Assembly (NCBI GenBank): GCA_015146655.1
Contig: VKHL01000016.1
Coordinates: 196,752-260,751, forward strand
Direction of reading: 5' to 3'
From: Ochromonas danica
Lineage: Eukaryota; Sar; Chrysophyceae; Chromulinales; Chromulinaceae
DNA: 64,000 nt
Shown here piece by piece: positions 52,533 through 64,000 of the stretch. Every line of letters starts with the position of its first letter. The first letter of the stretch is position 1. Both the position numbers and the translations under genes were made by a program. The notes below the pieces were generated by a model, which worked only from the letters and a program-made list of their open reading frames with translations, was not told the DNA's origin and did no database searches.

Positions 52533-55500
52533 ATGGACCTGCTACAAGCGATTCGGCGATATCCCGTCAGCCTTGAGAAGCAAAAGATCCGCTGCGTGGG
52601 CAGAGAGGTCAACGCCATCGGATCTCTTCCCACAGTCTTCACCCAGTCGATCAAAACTCTTCTCCTGAGCAACAATGCGCTAACCTCTCTCGCCGGGGTG
52701 GAGCAATTCTCACATCTCGAAACGCTCTCCGTCGCGAACAATCTTATTGATTATCTCGAGGACATCTGCGCGCTCTCCAGTCTGCCTTGGCTGAGGAAGC
52801 TCTCTCTGTATGGCAATGCAGTTTCTTTCTTGCCCTTTTATGCAGAGATGGTCATTTCTCAGTGTCCCCGTCTGGAGGTGTTGGATGGCTCGGAGGTGGA
52901 TGACTTTCGTCGGTCCGAGTCTGTGCTGGCCTTCAAGCAGGTCTGAATGCACTTAGCTGCGAGCTGTTTTGTATTTGTTCTAATTCTATTTTATGTATGG
53001 GAAGGTCATTATATGCTACCGTAGGGCGGTACAGAATGAAGTCCGCAATGCTCTTCTCCATCACCTCCTGCTTCGCCTCAGATGCAACCAAGAGGTCAAA
53101 CATGTTGTGCTATGGAGAGGAAGGAGTCGAGGTGCACCTTCCACATCCGTTGATGCATCTTGTCCCCTTCAACATGTACTGCGCACCATCAGCAGTCACG
53201 GAGGATTTAGTGCCTTTATTGAGGCTGATGGTGGTTTCTTCAGCAAGATGGTGCAGGTAAGTGTACTCAAGTTGACAGCCTGGCAGCATCCCACTTATCC
53301 TTCCTGGAATTATCCAGCATCGAATGATAAAAGCAGCGGCCAAAGTGAAGCAGACCGCGGTGAAGCAGACGGAAATTCTTGATGGGGTGGAATTGTGTGG
53401 TCAATCTCGTTTTCGCTCGAAACAAGTGAAAAGTGCTTGGGAGGAGGCCTTTCCCTTTGTCTTGTCTGCACAAGAGGAGGAATGGGTTAGTCTTTGTAGA
53501 TTATTCGTTGGCGTGCTGGCTGGCCAGATGAAGTCGAGTCTAAGTCCCAGCTGTTCGATGGAGGGGGGTATTCTTGCTGAAAGCACTCAAGAGGTGCGGA
53601 CAGAATTGGAGCATCTTGCGCAATTCTGCACTCTCAAGGTTTCCTTTCTCGCTCAGTCTAATCGTATTCCGCTTTCCGAGCTTTCTTTACGGGTAAGATA
53701 TTTCAGAATAGTTTGAGTTAGCCGATAATGGTGAACCCTTACCTTGTTTACTGGTTCTAGGCTTCAGGGGGCGAAAAGCCGACACCAAGAAGAATCGAGA
53801 ATCCCACAGTTGTGTTTACACCCGTAGATGGGCACTTTTCAAGAACCTCCGCGAAGAGTCTTCCGAGAAGTGGACGTGTCCATTTCAAAACATCTAATCC
53901 AAGTGAGCGTAAGCAACCAACCGAAGGATCGAATAATCCTTCTGTTGTCTTTTCTTCTCGCCTTCTTCCTAGGCAGCAAAAGGAGCCTGGTGGAATTGGC
54001 TTGGTTGAGACTGGCATGAAACAGATTGAGAGACATGTCCCCGTTGACTTTAGAAAGAGTGACGGATCTCCTATTCTTCGCGATCCGTCCAATGAAAACT
54101 TGACGCAATCGCAGGTTGCTTCTCCTTTTGACGCTGAGTTATGTGATGTGTTATTGAACAATGGCGATGAGGATTTTGAAGGAATAACTGTTGCCTTGTC
54201 GCAGTGTCTCCTGGGCACTGAACAGTCGCAAGAAAGAAACTTGGTCCCATCTATCCTGCATGAGAAGGATGAAAGCCTCGCTTTCGACCAGATTGTACAG
54301 TGTAATAACATGGCAGCAATGCGCTCGTTCATTCAAAAACAGGCTCACCGCCTTCTCCTTCTACAACATGCCGAAATGCGTGTATTCGAGGGCAGCGACA
54401 AACGGCCCGTTCAGCCTCTTCTTGAGCAAGCTCATGACCTTGTCGTGAAGGCAACCACTGCACTTTACAAGGAACTTTGCGAGAATAGCAAGAAAGTTAT
54501 CTCCTTCCGCCAACTTAACTGTTCGCTTGAACGAGAGAGTTCTTTGGCACTTGAGGCCGTACAGCAAGATCTCACGGTCAGTATTAGTATTGTGCTTTAT
54601 TGGCTCGTTTTCATTTCGTTTACTTTGCATTAATGCTAGAATATGCAACATCAATTGAAGATATATCAGTTTGAAGTGCATCGACTTACTGCTATCGCAA
54701 TGGTATAAGCACAGCCTTCTCTTGCTACTTCCTGTCGATGTTTTGATATTTGATTAATTTGTAGGAGACTGAAGGACGTTTAGATGAGGAAAGCAAGATG
54801 GGCGAAGGACTCCAAAAACACATCAATGCTGGTTTGGTTAACTTCTGTTATCAACTCGTGCTTAAAACCGAATTTGACTGCTGTTTTGCCTCTAGTAAAA
54901 GAACAAATGCAACGAGTGCAAGCAGACCTTTCCAGTTCAGCATACTACGTACTTGACTTATATCAAAGGCGAAGGCATTCACGCAATCAAGCAAAGAACA
55001 ACGACACGGAGGTCAAATGCTTGCTGCGCAAGGTTTTTAGGGCGTTTGCCCGCAGTGCTAGAGAGCAGCGCATGCTAAGGGTTCTATTTACACAACCGAT
55101 GTTCTCGTTATACATATCTCCTTCGTGTCCTTCCGCGTTGGCCACTTTGTTGCAGAAGAGACTTCGATCAAGAATGGGCACGACCTTTTCAATATGGAGA
55201 CGCTTTGTAGTTTTGCATAACTACATCGGCAAAACTGAAATTGCGGCGACTAGGGTTTTGTTAAAACGAATGCTGCGGCGTTTCTCGACTTGGATCAATA
55301 GGCGGAAAATGGAGTTGCATGCGATGCAAAAATGTGATTATGGGGTGGAGAATCGTATCGATGCCGGATTGCGTCAGTCAAGAATGGAATTCTCGCCAAG
55401 GGCCTCTTTGCCACAGCGGATTCCTTTGCTGGCTCAGAAATGGAAGTTATTCAAGGAGCGCATTCGATACAGGAAAATGGCACGCGCACGTACGCAATAC

Positions 55501-57228
55501 CTTCAATTATGTGGTCGAGTTTTCCTCTCTATTTCCACCATCCGCAAGTGGCGTTTGGCCACAATATTGGAGCGGCGTTACCAGTACCTTCGATCCAATG
55601 AAATTAGGGGCTTATATATTCAGCGCTGGTTCCACCGAATGGTCACTGTAGCACAACAATTGGTGAATCGAAGGGAGCAGGTCACAAAATCCTTGAAATT
55701 TGTTAGCTCCAGACATGCAATGTTGAACTCAATGCGATCTTGGGGGCATCTGTATCAGGTGCAGTTTTCTCAAAGCAGGCTCTTGTTTCTTCGCTCCTCA
55801 TGGAATAGCTTTCGAAAGGGCTTGTTGAAGCATGGATCTCGAAGAAACAAAATGAATTGTTGGCATATTATGGTCGCTATGAGTGAAATCAAACAGAAAT
55901 GCTCGTGGGCCTTGAAAAAATGGGTGGATTTTGCCAAAAAATCTCGCCGAATCAAGCACCATCCCGGCATTTTGTTGCCAAACACGCATCTCCTATATGG
56001 GGATCATAGAAATGGGGAAGTGTTGCAAAGAGAAGTCGACGAATCGTTTAATGCCTGCTGGTTGAAGCTTTCAACGACGCATATATCACGCTCCATCACT
56101 TCAATAAAGACTAGTGGCAGTGACGTAGTGTTCAGGGAGCGAATTTCGGGCTTGGTCGTTAAGGATGGTATACCGAATGAAATTGTTTGGACTCCTCGAC
56201 TATCAAAGATTACAACAATCAAGTTCAATTATGGCAACCCAGAAGAAGATCTCAGAGCTAGAGCATATTTCCTTCTTTCTAAGAGGAGACGTGCTTCTCT
56301 GAGCAGGTATTTTTCGGTGTGGCAGCACAGAATAGTGGATGTACTACGAAGCAAGATAATGGTGACAAAAAACACCTCTAGCCTTCTATCGGAGCCTAGC
56401 AAAATATCAAATAATCTTCGTGATAGGTATCATCTGCTATCTACTATCTTCTTGGAATTGTTTTTGTGCTGATCTGATTTGGTTGGGTGGTAGAATATAT
56501 GCATTGCGACAGTGCAAACAAGATCTCAGCGGACAGCTAAATATTGGCGAAGTTGTTCTTGCCGATCTTAAAGACCGTGGTAAAGGTTGCGATGCAACTA
56601 TTGCAAGCCTGTCCTTCAGCATGAGTGTACTGCGTAGCTCCAAGCAGAGTCTCACCAAAGAAGTTAACACGATGCTACAACTCATAATGGACTGCAAGAG
56701 TAGAATCGATCAACTGATAGCATCGAAGAAGCAGCTTGATGGTCAAGTTCAGTCGTTCGAACAATTGATTTGTGCTGCAAATGGACAGTTACCGCCTGTG
56801 AGTGATGGCGGCTCTGTTTTCGAAAGCACTAGTATGACGTTGTCGTGTGTCGACCACAATTTGTGTGGCCTATCCACTAGCATTGAGCAGCAAAAACTTA
56901 TTCTTGAACGACGTATGAGCACGCTACGAGATCTTCATTCCCAATATATTCTACTCCATGCTTCACGAACTGAATTCTCCAAGAATATCAGCGATTATCA
57001 CACGACATTAGCGTTGAATTGTGCTCAAGTTTCTGAAGAGGTTGGTTTCTTTTATATGTATATATATATATATATATTACTTCTAATCAATGCTTTTAGA
57101 TGCAAAACGCGGAGGAGCAATGCAACATTCTTCTGGAGAGAGTTAATGGGTTCAATCTTATTATCCAACAATGCAAGACGCAAGAAGATGCATTGCGGCA
57201 AAGCTTAAAAATTGCCGGAATGCCGTAG
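52533..57228 (+). CDS. Large LRR / Sfi1-like / coiled-coil protein, probably centriolar
   Basis: Proposed exons 52533-52940, 53005-53256, 53318-53692, 53761-54576, 54640-54702, 54765-54831, 54896-56426, 56494-57040 and 57100-57228; introns of 59-68 nt; 1395 residues. Residues about 30-125 are SDS22-type leucine-rich repeats (SIKTLLLSNNALTSLAGVEQ, HLETLSVANNLIDYLEDICA) with the usual cap. A mixed region follows. Residues about 690-1130 hold a series of Trp/Phe- and Arg-rich helical units (FRAFARSAREQRML, FSTWINRRKM, WKLFKERIRYRKM, IRKWRLATILERRY, LKKWVDFAKKSRRI, FSVWQHRIVDVL), like Sfi1 centrin-binding repeats. Residues 1171-1395 are coiled coil. Human LRRCC1/CLERC and Chlamydomonas VFL1 combine LRRs with coiled coil at centrioles; the Sfi1-like part would bind centrin. 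The exon 3 start at 53318 was preferred over 53279, which would leave a 22-nt intron. Confidence 0.8.
57053..57077. repeat. (TA)n microsatellite in LRR-gene intron 8
   Basis: About ten TA dinucleotides inside the 59-nt intron at 57041-57099. Confidence 0.9.
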
Positions 57229-57992
57229 TTTTGCGTGTATTTGTCCTTATTCTTTGATTAAAAGAGTCAGTCTGTTGTTTTGGTTGGGAGTCCTGTCATT
57301 CTAAAGCTTCTCTGTGGTTCTTTCTTATAGATGATGAACCGTGCTTTATTTACCGTTGAAAGTTGAGTTGCCGGTCACCCACCCTCAGCTCCACTTTGCG
57401 GCATCATGATTAGTTGTTAGTGACAGATTTAAGCTGCTTTTACTTACCTTCATAGTTCGAGGGAGGGGTTACAATGCATTGTGGTGTTCTCCACAAAAAA
57501 TGCCTTGAACGGGGGGGTTATTAGGGTTAGAAGAAGGTCAGCAATTTCAGGCGCAAGCAAGCCAAAGGATAAACCAACAACCGGTCAACAGAACAGGCAC
57601 AAGTGGAACCCACCCATCGGCCCACCGCTTCCCAACTTTTCCTTTTTATTAACTTCAACTCTCTCTTTTCAAAATGCTTTTCATGGTGAAATAGCGGAGA
57701 GGTTCTTGTTCGAAACCCAAAACGTGACAGCGCACAGTATTTTGGCCCCACTCAGAATCTTGAAGGCTTCACACATGGTTTCCATTTAGAGCTAGAATCC
57801 CCTCTTCGAAGAGACGTGCTGAACTCCTTCCTCGCCACGAACGCCTCAGATAACTTCGATGGGTACCGGACTACCTTCTAGTTGTTGGGGTTAGGACCGC
57901 GTTCATAGTGAATGAGTGAGTAAAGTAGTGGATGAGCCAACAGGTAATTGATAGACTCTGGGGATTGGATGAGATATATATCTTTCTTTACA
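57229..57992. other. Intergenic region, no convincing gene
   Basis: Downstream of the LRR gene. Contains one short TTAGGGTTAG string (57521-57530) and a frame at 57481-57789 without family resemblance. Confidence 0.5.
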
Positions 57993-58813
57993 TACTACCT
58001 CCGACCGGTTTGATATCAAATTTTCTTTGTTGTAACTCCAAATTTTCCAGTTTTCGCTACATCACTTGAAAGCCCACTTCATCAGCATCTCAAATCTGTT
58101 TTCAAAACTTTCAAATTAGCTCTACATCAAAAGTTATTGCAATTTTAATTTTTTGTCGGGGTGTTTTGGCCGTTTTTGGCTGAAACGGTCGTTGGAAAAA
58201 GATGAAAGAACATTCCCCATCCATGAAGGCAAAGATTGCACTTGCTTGCGCAGCACATTCCAATCCAGTGACCAAAAGACTTCATCATGGAGCCATTGGC
58301 ATCATTTTGAAGCAGTTTCCTGGGGAAAATCGCAGAACAGTGTTGAGATACTGGAAGCAAGCTCGAGAGGGTCGGTCGCATCGACTACTTGGTCACCAAC
58401 AATAAGAAGGGAAGATGTGGAAGAAAGAGCAAGCTCACTGAGGAACTATCAAATGAGTATCGGCGAATCGCCGAGGAGTATGCAAGCAAGTGGATTCGCA
58501 TCTCTCATCGAGCATTTCAGGCTGAATTGGAAAATGCTGGTTTCCCTCTTTCTCTTACGGCTATTCAAAACCATCTCAAGCTCTTGAAATCCAAGCATCT
58601 CAAACTCTTCATATTGGTGCAAGAAACCGTTGCAAGGTTTATGACACTGGTGTGGACCTCACCATCGATATCAAGGAATATAACCGTGTGTATGATGATC
58701 TACACAATTAATACATTAACTTTGGTCATATATAGCACTCTTGAAAGTGAATTGTAGAATGTTTAATTTAACATTTAAAAAAGTGTGACAACTATTACCG
58801 GTCGGAGGTAGTA
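57993..58813. mobile_element. Mariner-type DNA transposon, internally deleted, with intact TIRs
   Basis: Perfect 17-bp terminal inverted repeats: TACTACCTCCGACCGGT at 57993-58009 and its reverse complement at 58797-58813. The outer TA at each end is the target-site duplication expected for the Tc1/mariner superfamily, and CTACCTCCG resembles the CTCCCTCCG ends of plant and protist mariner/Stowaway elements. The total length is about 821 bp, too short for a full transposase gene. Inside are pieces of the N-terminal DNA-binding region only (see 58202-58600); the DDE/D catalytic core is missing. It is therefore non-autonomous. The perfect TIRs suggest fairly recent movement. Confidence 0.85.
58202..58757 (+). 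pseudogene. Mariner transposase N-terminal fragment
   Basis: Within the mariner element. One frame (58202-58405) reads KIALACAAHSNPVTKRLHHG and ILKQFPGENRRTVLRYWKQA; a second frame from about 58389 reads NKKGRCGRKSKLTEELSNEY, RISHRAFQAELENAG and LSLTAIQNHLKLL. Together these are the paired helix-turn-helix region typical of protist mariner transposases, split by one frame change near 58390. After about 58600 the similarity ends and no DDE motifs follow, so the protein is truncated and inactive. Confidence 0.75.
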
Positions 58814-60772
58814 TATTGGATGAGATGCGGCTTTGCAATTGAAACAATCCAATGATGATGATGGTGGCGCTTCATCAATGGTATCAGAGATATGAGCTAG
58901 GACTTTCGTTGGTTGACACGATCTCAGTTTTCTGTCGTTTGTGTTTGTTGTCTGTGAAGGTGGTAGTGGGTGGTGCATCAAAACAAGTGTTTAGCTACTG
59001 GCTAACACAAAAAAATTTGGTGGTGAGAAGTGCAGGGTGGGACTATCCTAACCGTGATGACTTATTGCGCTCACATCGGTAAAACAAATATGTAATCTGC
59101 CAGATGGGATGGGCACCTACCTGCCAGTAGATGGATAGATAATAGATGATCGTCAAGCAGAAGGGCCAGAGGAATGTTATAGCTGGTTGGTTGGTCGCTC
59201 TCTGCAACAGCACAAATATGAATCGCCGGCAGTGGGGTTGTTGTTGATGTCTGTATATTTTTTGTAGCCACAGCTAAAATTATACTTCAACATTTATTGT
59301 GATTATGATAAAATTCTAAGAAGCGCTCCGTTCGCCTATATCCGGAAAGTGATGGAAATTGCTTCATCCTGCTGCTGGTTTGGTGTTAGGGTTAGGCTAG
59401 GATTAGGATTAGGGTTAGGGTTAGCGTTATGGTCGCAAAATTGGGGTGGAGATTGCTTGGCAAAAATTCGATCACACAGTGCTTCATCGAACATGTAATC
59501 TATAGCACGTTATATTTGCGTTGTTACTGGCAAAGTTAAAAACCGTTGTACCATACCGCAGCATACCATACCATATCATAGATACACGCATGCGATATAC
59601 AGATTAAGTTCTTTCATTAATAGGCAGATGGAATATAGGCATCTTATCTAATGAGGAATGCTGACTGAAGAGGGAATAATAAGTGATTCGTTTCCGTCTT
59701 CCATTGAGAACTTCCTTTTCTTGGCTGTCATCAGTCCCTTGTGTTAGAATCATCATTAACCTGGTTCACTCTTGGCCCGAGCGCTAAATTAGAAGCAAGC
59801 CATTGGAAGCAACATGCCTTCAAAATGTAACAGAAGTTACTTCCATCAAGCAGCACATCCTATCTATATCTTCAGGTCTTTCTTTAAGTAGCATTGCTTC
59901 TCTATCGTCACGCCACCTTCAACTGCATGCATGCACTTGAAGCCATTGACTGACTTAAATCTGACTTTTGCACCAGTGACAGGGTCGGTCGATTCGAATG
60001 TCCTCCGTTTGAGAGATCATATATTTTCGTCGCAGTGATTGATTTTAAGGCCGTTTGAGATCTATCAAACCTTTTTTGTGTTAATCCGAAAAAGTTTTCG
60101 TTACTTTATTTGAACACTTCTCTCATGTTCTAAACACTCCTCATTGGAAAGATGATGATGGCTGGGACGTTTCTGATCGATTTGGACGGTTTGGTCGTTT
60201 TCTTTCAACATCACGAACATTTGACATTTGACAAACCTTCCCACAGTCTGTCTCTTTTCGCCTAAAACCTTTCTATCCTAAACCGGCTCGCTGCTCGATT
60301 CAAGTGTCTCAGGAGATTAAAAGACATTTGAAACCCTTGTGGAATGCAGGAAAATAGTTCTTTCAACATTGGATCGAAAATAAGATCGACGAATCAGCAA
60401 CAAAGAAGACAGCTTCGGCATGGAAAGAGCTCGGAGCTCGACAACATCTGTTGAACACATAGATTGGTGGCATCTATGCCCAATCCCTGTCGTGTTGTGC
60501 CAGAGCAGCGAGGGAATGGGTATTGAAATTGTGTGGATATTATTTGAATATCATTCATTCGCACCTGAAGATCATGCAAGATCGATAGGAATTTTGATGA
60601 GAAAATCAACTGAAGAGATTTAATTTCCAGGACGTACACTTTCTGAAAAAACGTGATTTTGAGGGGTGGAGTTTAACGATATTTTGTTGCGTGGGAAAAA
60701 GCAGATTAACTTAATATGAACAATCCAATCATCCCCCTTTCCTCAGGGAGGTTTGCCACAACTAACTGATGA
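58814..60772. other. Gene-poor stretch, about 2 kb
   Basis: Between the mariner element and the sulfatase gene. It contains the TTAGGG tract at 59386-59427 and a CATAC-rich run near 59551-59582. Short frames here show no family resemblance. A part of it must be the sulfatase promoter. Confidence 0.5.
59386..59427. repeat. Interstitial telomere-like tract (TTAGGG)n
   Basis: About seven imperfect units on the plus strand, including TTAGGGTTAGGGTTAG and variants TTAGGC and TAGGAT. TTAGGG is the telomere repeat of many stramenopiles and other protists; here it is internal. Confidence 0.88.
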
Positions 60773-62703
60773 ATGCGGTATATTCCTCCGCAAACAGCTA
60801 TGTTTTGTTCAATTGTATCTCTCGGGCTCCTCTTATTTTGCTCTGCAAATGCCCATTTTGAGGTTAAACCGACTAATCTCGTCTTCATTATGTTCGATGA
60901 CTTGCGGCCAGAGCTTTCGATTTATGGACGGGATTTCATGGTGACGCCGAACTTTGAGCGTCTCGCAAGGCGTTCCGTTGTCTTTGATTATGCATTTTCT
61001 CAGGTGGCGGTATGTAATCCTTCTCGTGACAGTCTTCTAACGGGATTGCGGCCGGACTCTGTGGGGACATACAATTTTGGGCACTCCTATTGGCCACATC
61101 TCACCCTACCCACCCAGCTTGTGCGCAATGGATACAACACTGTTGGTGTTGGAAAAGTTTTTCATTGGGAAACGAATGATAAAGGTACTTGGAGCTTTGA
61201 TAGCTTTGAGAATCGATGGTATGAGTATCAAAATGCAGAATGGTCCTGGATGAACAGCTCCACTATGCCTGATCGGCATCGACCTTTACAGAAATTCCGC
61301 GATTATGAGTTTACAATGCATGCTTTAGAAGTTTGGGAGAAGTTGTTGAAGTCGCCAAAGCCCTACATGCTTGCCGTTGGCTTCAAGTTACCCCATCTCA
61401 CTCTTCACGTGCCTCATCAATTCTATGAACTCTATAAAAATAAATCTGATCATTGGAAACTCTCCAAGCGCGAACTTCGTTTCCCTGTTTCGACTTCGGA
61501 AATCTCTTATCGTTGTTGTGCGGAGGGTGACTTCAAGTTTATGCGAGAGGATGGATCTCAACCATTCAATCGTTCAATTCGGATAGGAGATATCAATATG
61601 GTACTACCAAACGCCATGCATGATGAGTTGATGATGGGATACTGTGGAGGGATCTCCTTTCTGGATTTTCTATTGGGAAAGTTGTTGGACTTCATGGATG
61701 AGAAGGACTTGTGGGCAAACACCACCGTCGTTCTGACTGCTGATCATGGTATGCATAATGGAGAGAAGGGAATTTGGTAGGTGTTCTGTATTTTTAGTTT
61801 ATCTTTTTCGTTAACTTACTATGTTGTGGCTTTCTTAACTAGGGAGAAGTGGACTCTATTCGAAGAAGCAACGAGGTATTTATCCTTAATCTTAATGTTC
61901 GTTTCAACCGTTGGAAAATCACCCGCAAATCTCTTTGTTATTCAAGGGTTCCACTTCTTATCTCGCACCCTCAGTCGCCAAATCAAGGCAAGCATTATAA
62001 GTATCCTGTGGAGTCAATTGATGTATATGCCACTCTCAATGATATTTTAAACCTGCCAAAGCCCAGAGAAGCTACTTGTGAAGGATTGAAATGCAAACCA
62101 TTGCAAGGGAAGTCTCTTGGTCCAGTCTTGTTTGGCATCGACAGAGCTGTGCCACCTAAAGGAGGTATTTTGAATAGCATTAAACAGTTCTTTCATCGCG
62201 GGCCTTCTACATCAACTGAACTCCTGCAACCTAAAGACTTCAATGGAACAATTTCTGCAGAGATTCCTATGCTGGAGCATAATTTTGCGATATCTCAAGT
62301 TATTCGATGTGCATCCCTCCGAGATATCCCTGAAAAGAAAGCTCATCTATCCCAACGCTCTGATAAGACTGAAGTGCATAAAGGTCGACGAGCAATTTGG
62401 AATGATTGTGACCCAACCAAACCTGACAAAAAAATGCTCGCTCTTCTGGGTTATGCTATGCGCACTCCTGAATATCGCTACGTTGCGTATTTCCACTACG
62501 ATTACAAGTCGGAGAGACCCGACCTTTCCCGACCTCCCTATGACGAAGAGCTTTACGACCACAAAAATGAGACTTTAGCCGACTTCACCCATCGCGAAAC
62601 TTTCAACCTCGCCGTTCGAGCCCAATACAACAGCACGGTGCTGCACTTGCGAGAAAAGCTTGTCAACTTCATTCGTGACCACATTGTGTTTGGAGATCAC
62701 TAA
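60773..62703 (+). CDS. Sulfatase, iduronate-2-sulfatase-like
   Basis: Exons 60773-61776, 61843-61875 and 61947-62703; introns of 66 and 71 nt; exon 2 has only 33 nt; 597 residues. A signal peptide is present (MFCSIVSLGLLLFCSANA). The metal-binding FIMFDDLRPELSIYG and the formylglycine motif CNPSRDSLLTG (Cys81) are intact, so it needs the formylglycine-generating enzyme. Further landmarks are TPNFERLARRSVVFDYAF, VLTADHGMHNGEKGIW, and after the tiny exon FEEATRVPLLISHP, all as in iduronate-2-sulfatases. Several N-x-S/T sites fit a secreted or lysosomal glycoprotein. Role: removal of sulfate from a polysaccharide; in algae the substrate is probably a sulfated cell-wall or storage glycan, not heparan. 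Confidence 0.94.
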
Positions 62704-62816
62704 ATTTACCTGTCTTTATATGATGCGATGTAATTGCAACAATCATTGTCAATTTGGTAACATATATTTAGCTTTTTACAGTGTGGAAAAAGCAGTAAGA
62801 ATCGACAGTGGTCTCA

Positions 62817-64000
62817 CTACTGCATCACATTGGTGCTATTTTCTCCATCGAATAATCGATCAAAAGCTTCGTCTTTTTTCGCGCTCAGGATCGAGTTCGG
62901 TACCTCGGTCACAGCAGTGATAGTCAAATGAGCATCACCTGGTTGAGCATCAAGAACTAACGTTTGCCCAGCATGATAGCTATTGCCAAGAATACCTTTA
63001 GCTAGCGGTGTCTCAACTTCTCGTTGAATTGTTCTCTTGAGAGGTCGAGCGCCATATACAGGATCATGACCACGCTGAGCAAGCCAAGCCTTGGCATTCT
63101 CGGTAGCGGTCAAATTTAAACGTCTTTCCTGCAGGCGACTCGCCACCTTATTCAGTTCCAACGATACAATTGGCATTAACTCGTTCATACCAAGGGAGTT
63201 GAAGGTGACAAACTCGTCGATACGATTGAGAAATTCAGGACGGAATTTTTGACGCAAAGCAAGCATTGTAGCATCCCGCACCAATTCGGGACTTTTGATG
63301 TCTAACGCACTTATTTCCGATGAGCCAACATTAGAAGTGAAGATGATTACTGTATTTTTGAAATTGACCACGTTGCCTTTGGAATCAGTAAGGCGGCCGT
63401 CATCAAGAAGCTGCAGAAGAATGTTGAAGACTTCCGGGTGAGCCTTTTCCATCTCATCAAAAAGAACTACTGCGTAAGGTCTGCGTCGAACAGCCTCGGT
63501 GAGCTGTCCACCTTCCTCAAACCCAATGTAGCCAGGCGGAGCTCCAACCAAACGCGCCACACTATGCTGTTCCATATATTCGCTCATGTCAATCCTTACC
63601 ATCGCATCCTCGGTATCGAAGAGAAAGCGCGCGAGAGCTTTGCATAGTTCCGTTTTACCTGTCAATCAAGAGCACAAAGTCAGGACAGGCGCACAAAAGA
63701 TAAAGCAGAAACTTACCCACACCAGTCGGACCGAGGAAAGCAAGAGTAGCAATAGGCTTGCTTGGATCCGACATACCCGCACGAGATCGTTGGATTGCCT
63801 CGGCCACCACTTTAGTAGCCTCGTGCTGCCCAACAACACGCTTGTCCAACTCTTCTTGCAGATGAAGTAGCTTTTGAATTTCGCCCTGTAATAGTTTACT
63901 AATAGGAATTCCAGTCCATTTGCTCACAATCTGGGCAATATCATCTTCTCCAACGGTATCTCTTAGAAGACGAGCATTTCCCAACGCAGTAGAGTTCTTG
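62817..64000 (-). CDS. CLPB: ClpB/Hsp100 disaggregase, C-terminal part (gene continues past right edge)
   Basis: Exons (minus) >64000-63717 and 63658-62817, joined by a 58-nt phase-1 intron that splits the second Walker A ([15 protein letters not shown]). About 375 residues are visible. They include the end of the middle region ([20 protein letters not shown]), then AAA-2: [20 protein letters not shown], Walker [21 protein letters not shown], the arginine region [18 protein letters not shown], and the D2 small domain [19 protein letters not shown]. No IGF loop of ClpA/X is seen, so it is a disaggregase. The compartment cannot be told without the 5' end. The stop is 114 bp from the sulfatase stop, tail to tail. 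Confidence 0.95.

Noticed and set aside
53257-53278. A 22-nt intron in the LRR gene
   Set aside because: The acceptor at 53317 is also in phase and gives a 61-nt intron; 22 nt would be far outside the size range seen.
57481-57789. 102-residue plus-strand frame
   Set aside because: No ATG at its start, low-complexity content and no recognisable motif.

Overview
This window is nuclear DNA of a eukaryotic alga. Protein genes lie on both strands, usually separated by 60-700 bp. Most are cut by small introns of about 52-89 nt with GT..AG ends. Several products carry a signal peptide followed by a Phe-led transit-like stretch (FtsH, DnaJ, a phosphatase, an RSH enzyme). That is the pattern of proteins imported into a complex, red-derived plastid. 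Together with cilium or centriole type proteins (Fa2-like NEK kinase, LRR coiled-coil protein, MORN protein) this suggests a flagellated photosynthetic protist, most likely a stramenopile (ochrophyte) or a relative. The lineage is inferred from architecture, not proven. Exon joins below were made by eye, by matching phase, splice dinucleotides and family similarity.

Layout. 1-10 kb: a coiled-coil protein cut by the left edge, an (p)ppGpp synthetase with a dead hydrolase domain, a Urc1-type GTP cyclohydrolase II and eIF2B-delta. 10-20 kb: PHF5A (U2 snRNP SF3b), a Misato-like tubulin-fold candidate, an SQD2-like glycosyltransferase, the F1-ATPase chaperone ATP12, a 15-repeat MORN protein, a small secreted protein and the nuclear actin-related protein Arp4. 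20-32 kb: a small mitochondrial-type membrane protein, a voltage-sensor/nucleotide-cyclase fusion, an N-myristoylated protein head to head with a tyrosine phosphatase, a Gly-rich membrane protein, a GAF-domain protein, a 2OG-Fe(II) oxygenase and a two-TM protein. 32-41 kb: two paralogous MLO-like membrane proteins with C-terminal EF-hands, on opposite strands and separated by two other genes. 41-50 kb: succinyl-CoA ligase alpha, plastid DnaJ head to head with plastid FtsH, an Fa2-like NEK kinase and ribosomal protein uS3. 50-61 kb: the most gene-poor part, with a decayed pogo/Tigger transposase, a 1395-residue LRR/Sfi1-like protein, a mariner-type element with intact 17-bp inverted repeats, and an interstitial TTAGGG tract. 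61-64 kb: an iduronate-2-sulfatase-like enzyme and the 3' end of ClpB.

Themes. Three plastid or organelle proteostasis genes (DnaJ, FtsH, ClpB) and the RSH enzyme belong to plastid control. Mitochondrial genes are ATP12 and succinyl-CoA ligase alpha. The most unusual signalling candidates are the VSD-cyclase and the Ca2+-binding MLO pair. No CRISPR, rRNA or convincing tRNA gene was seen, and no virus-derived element was recognised.
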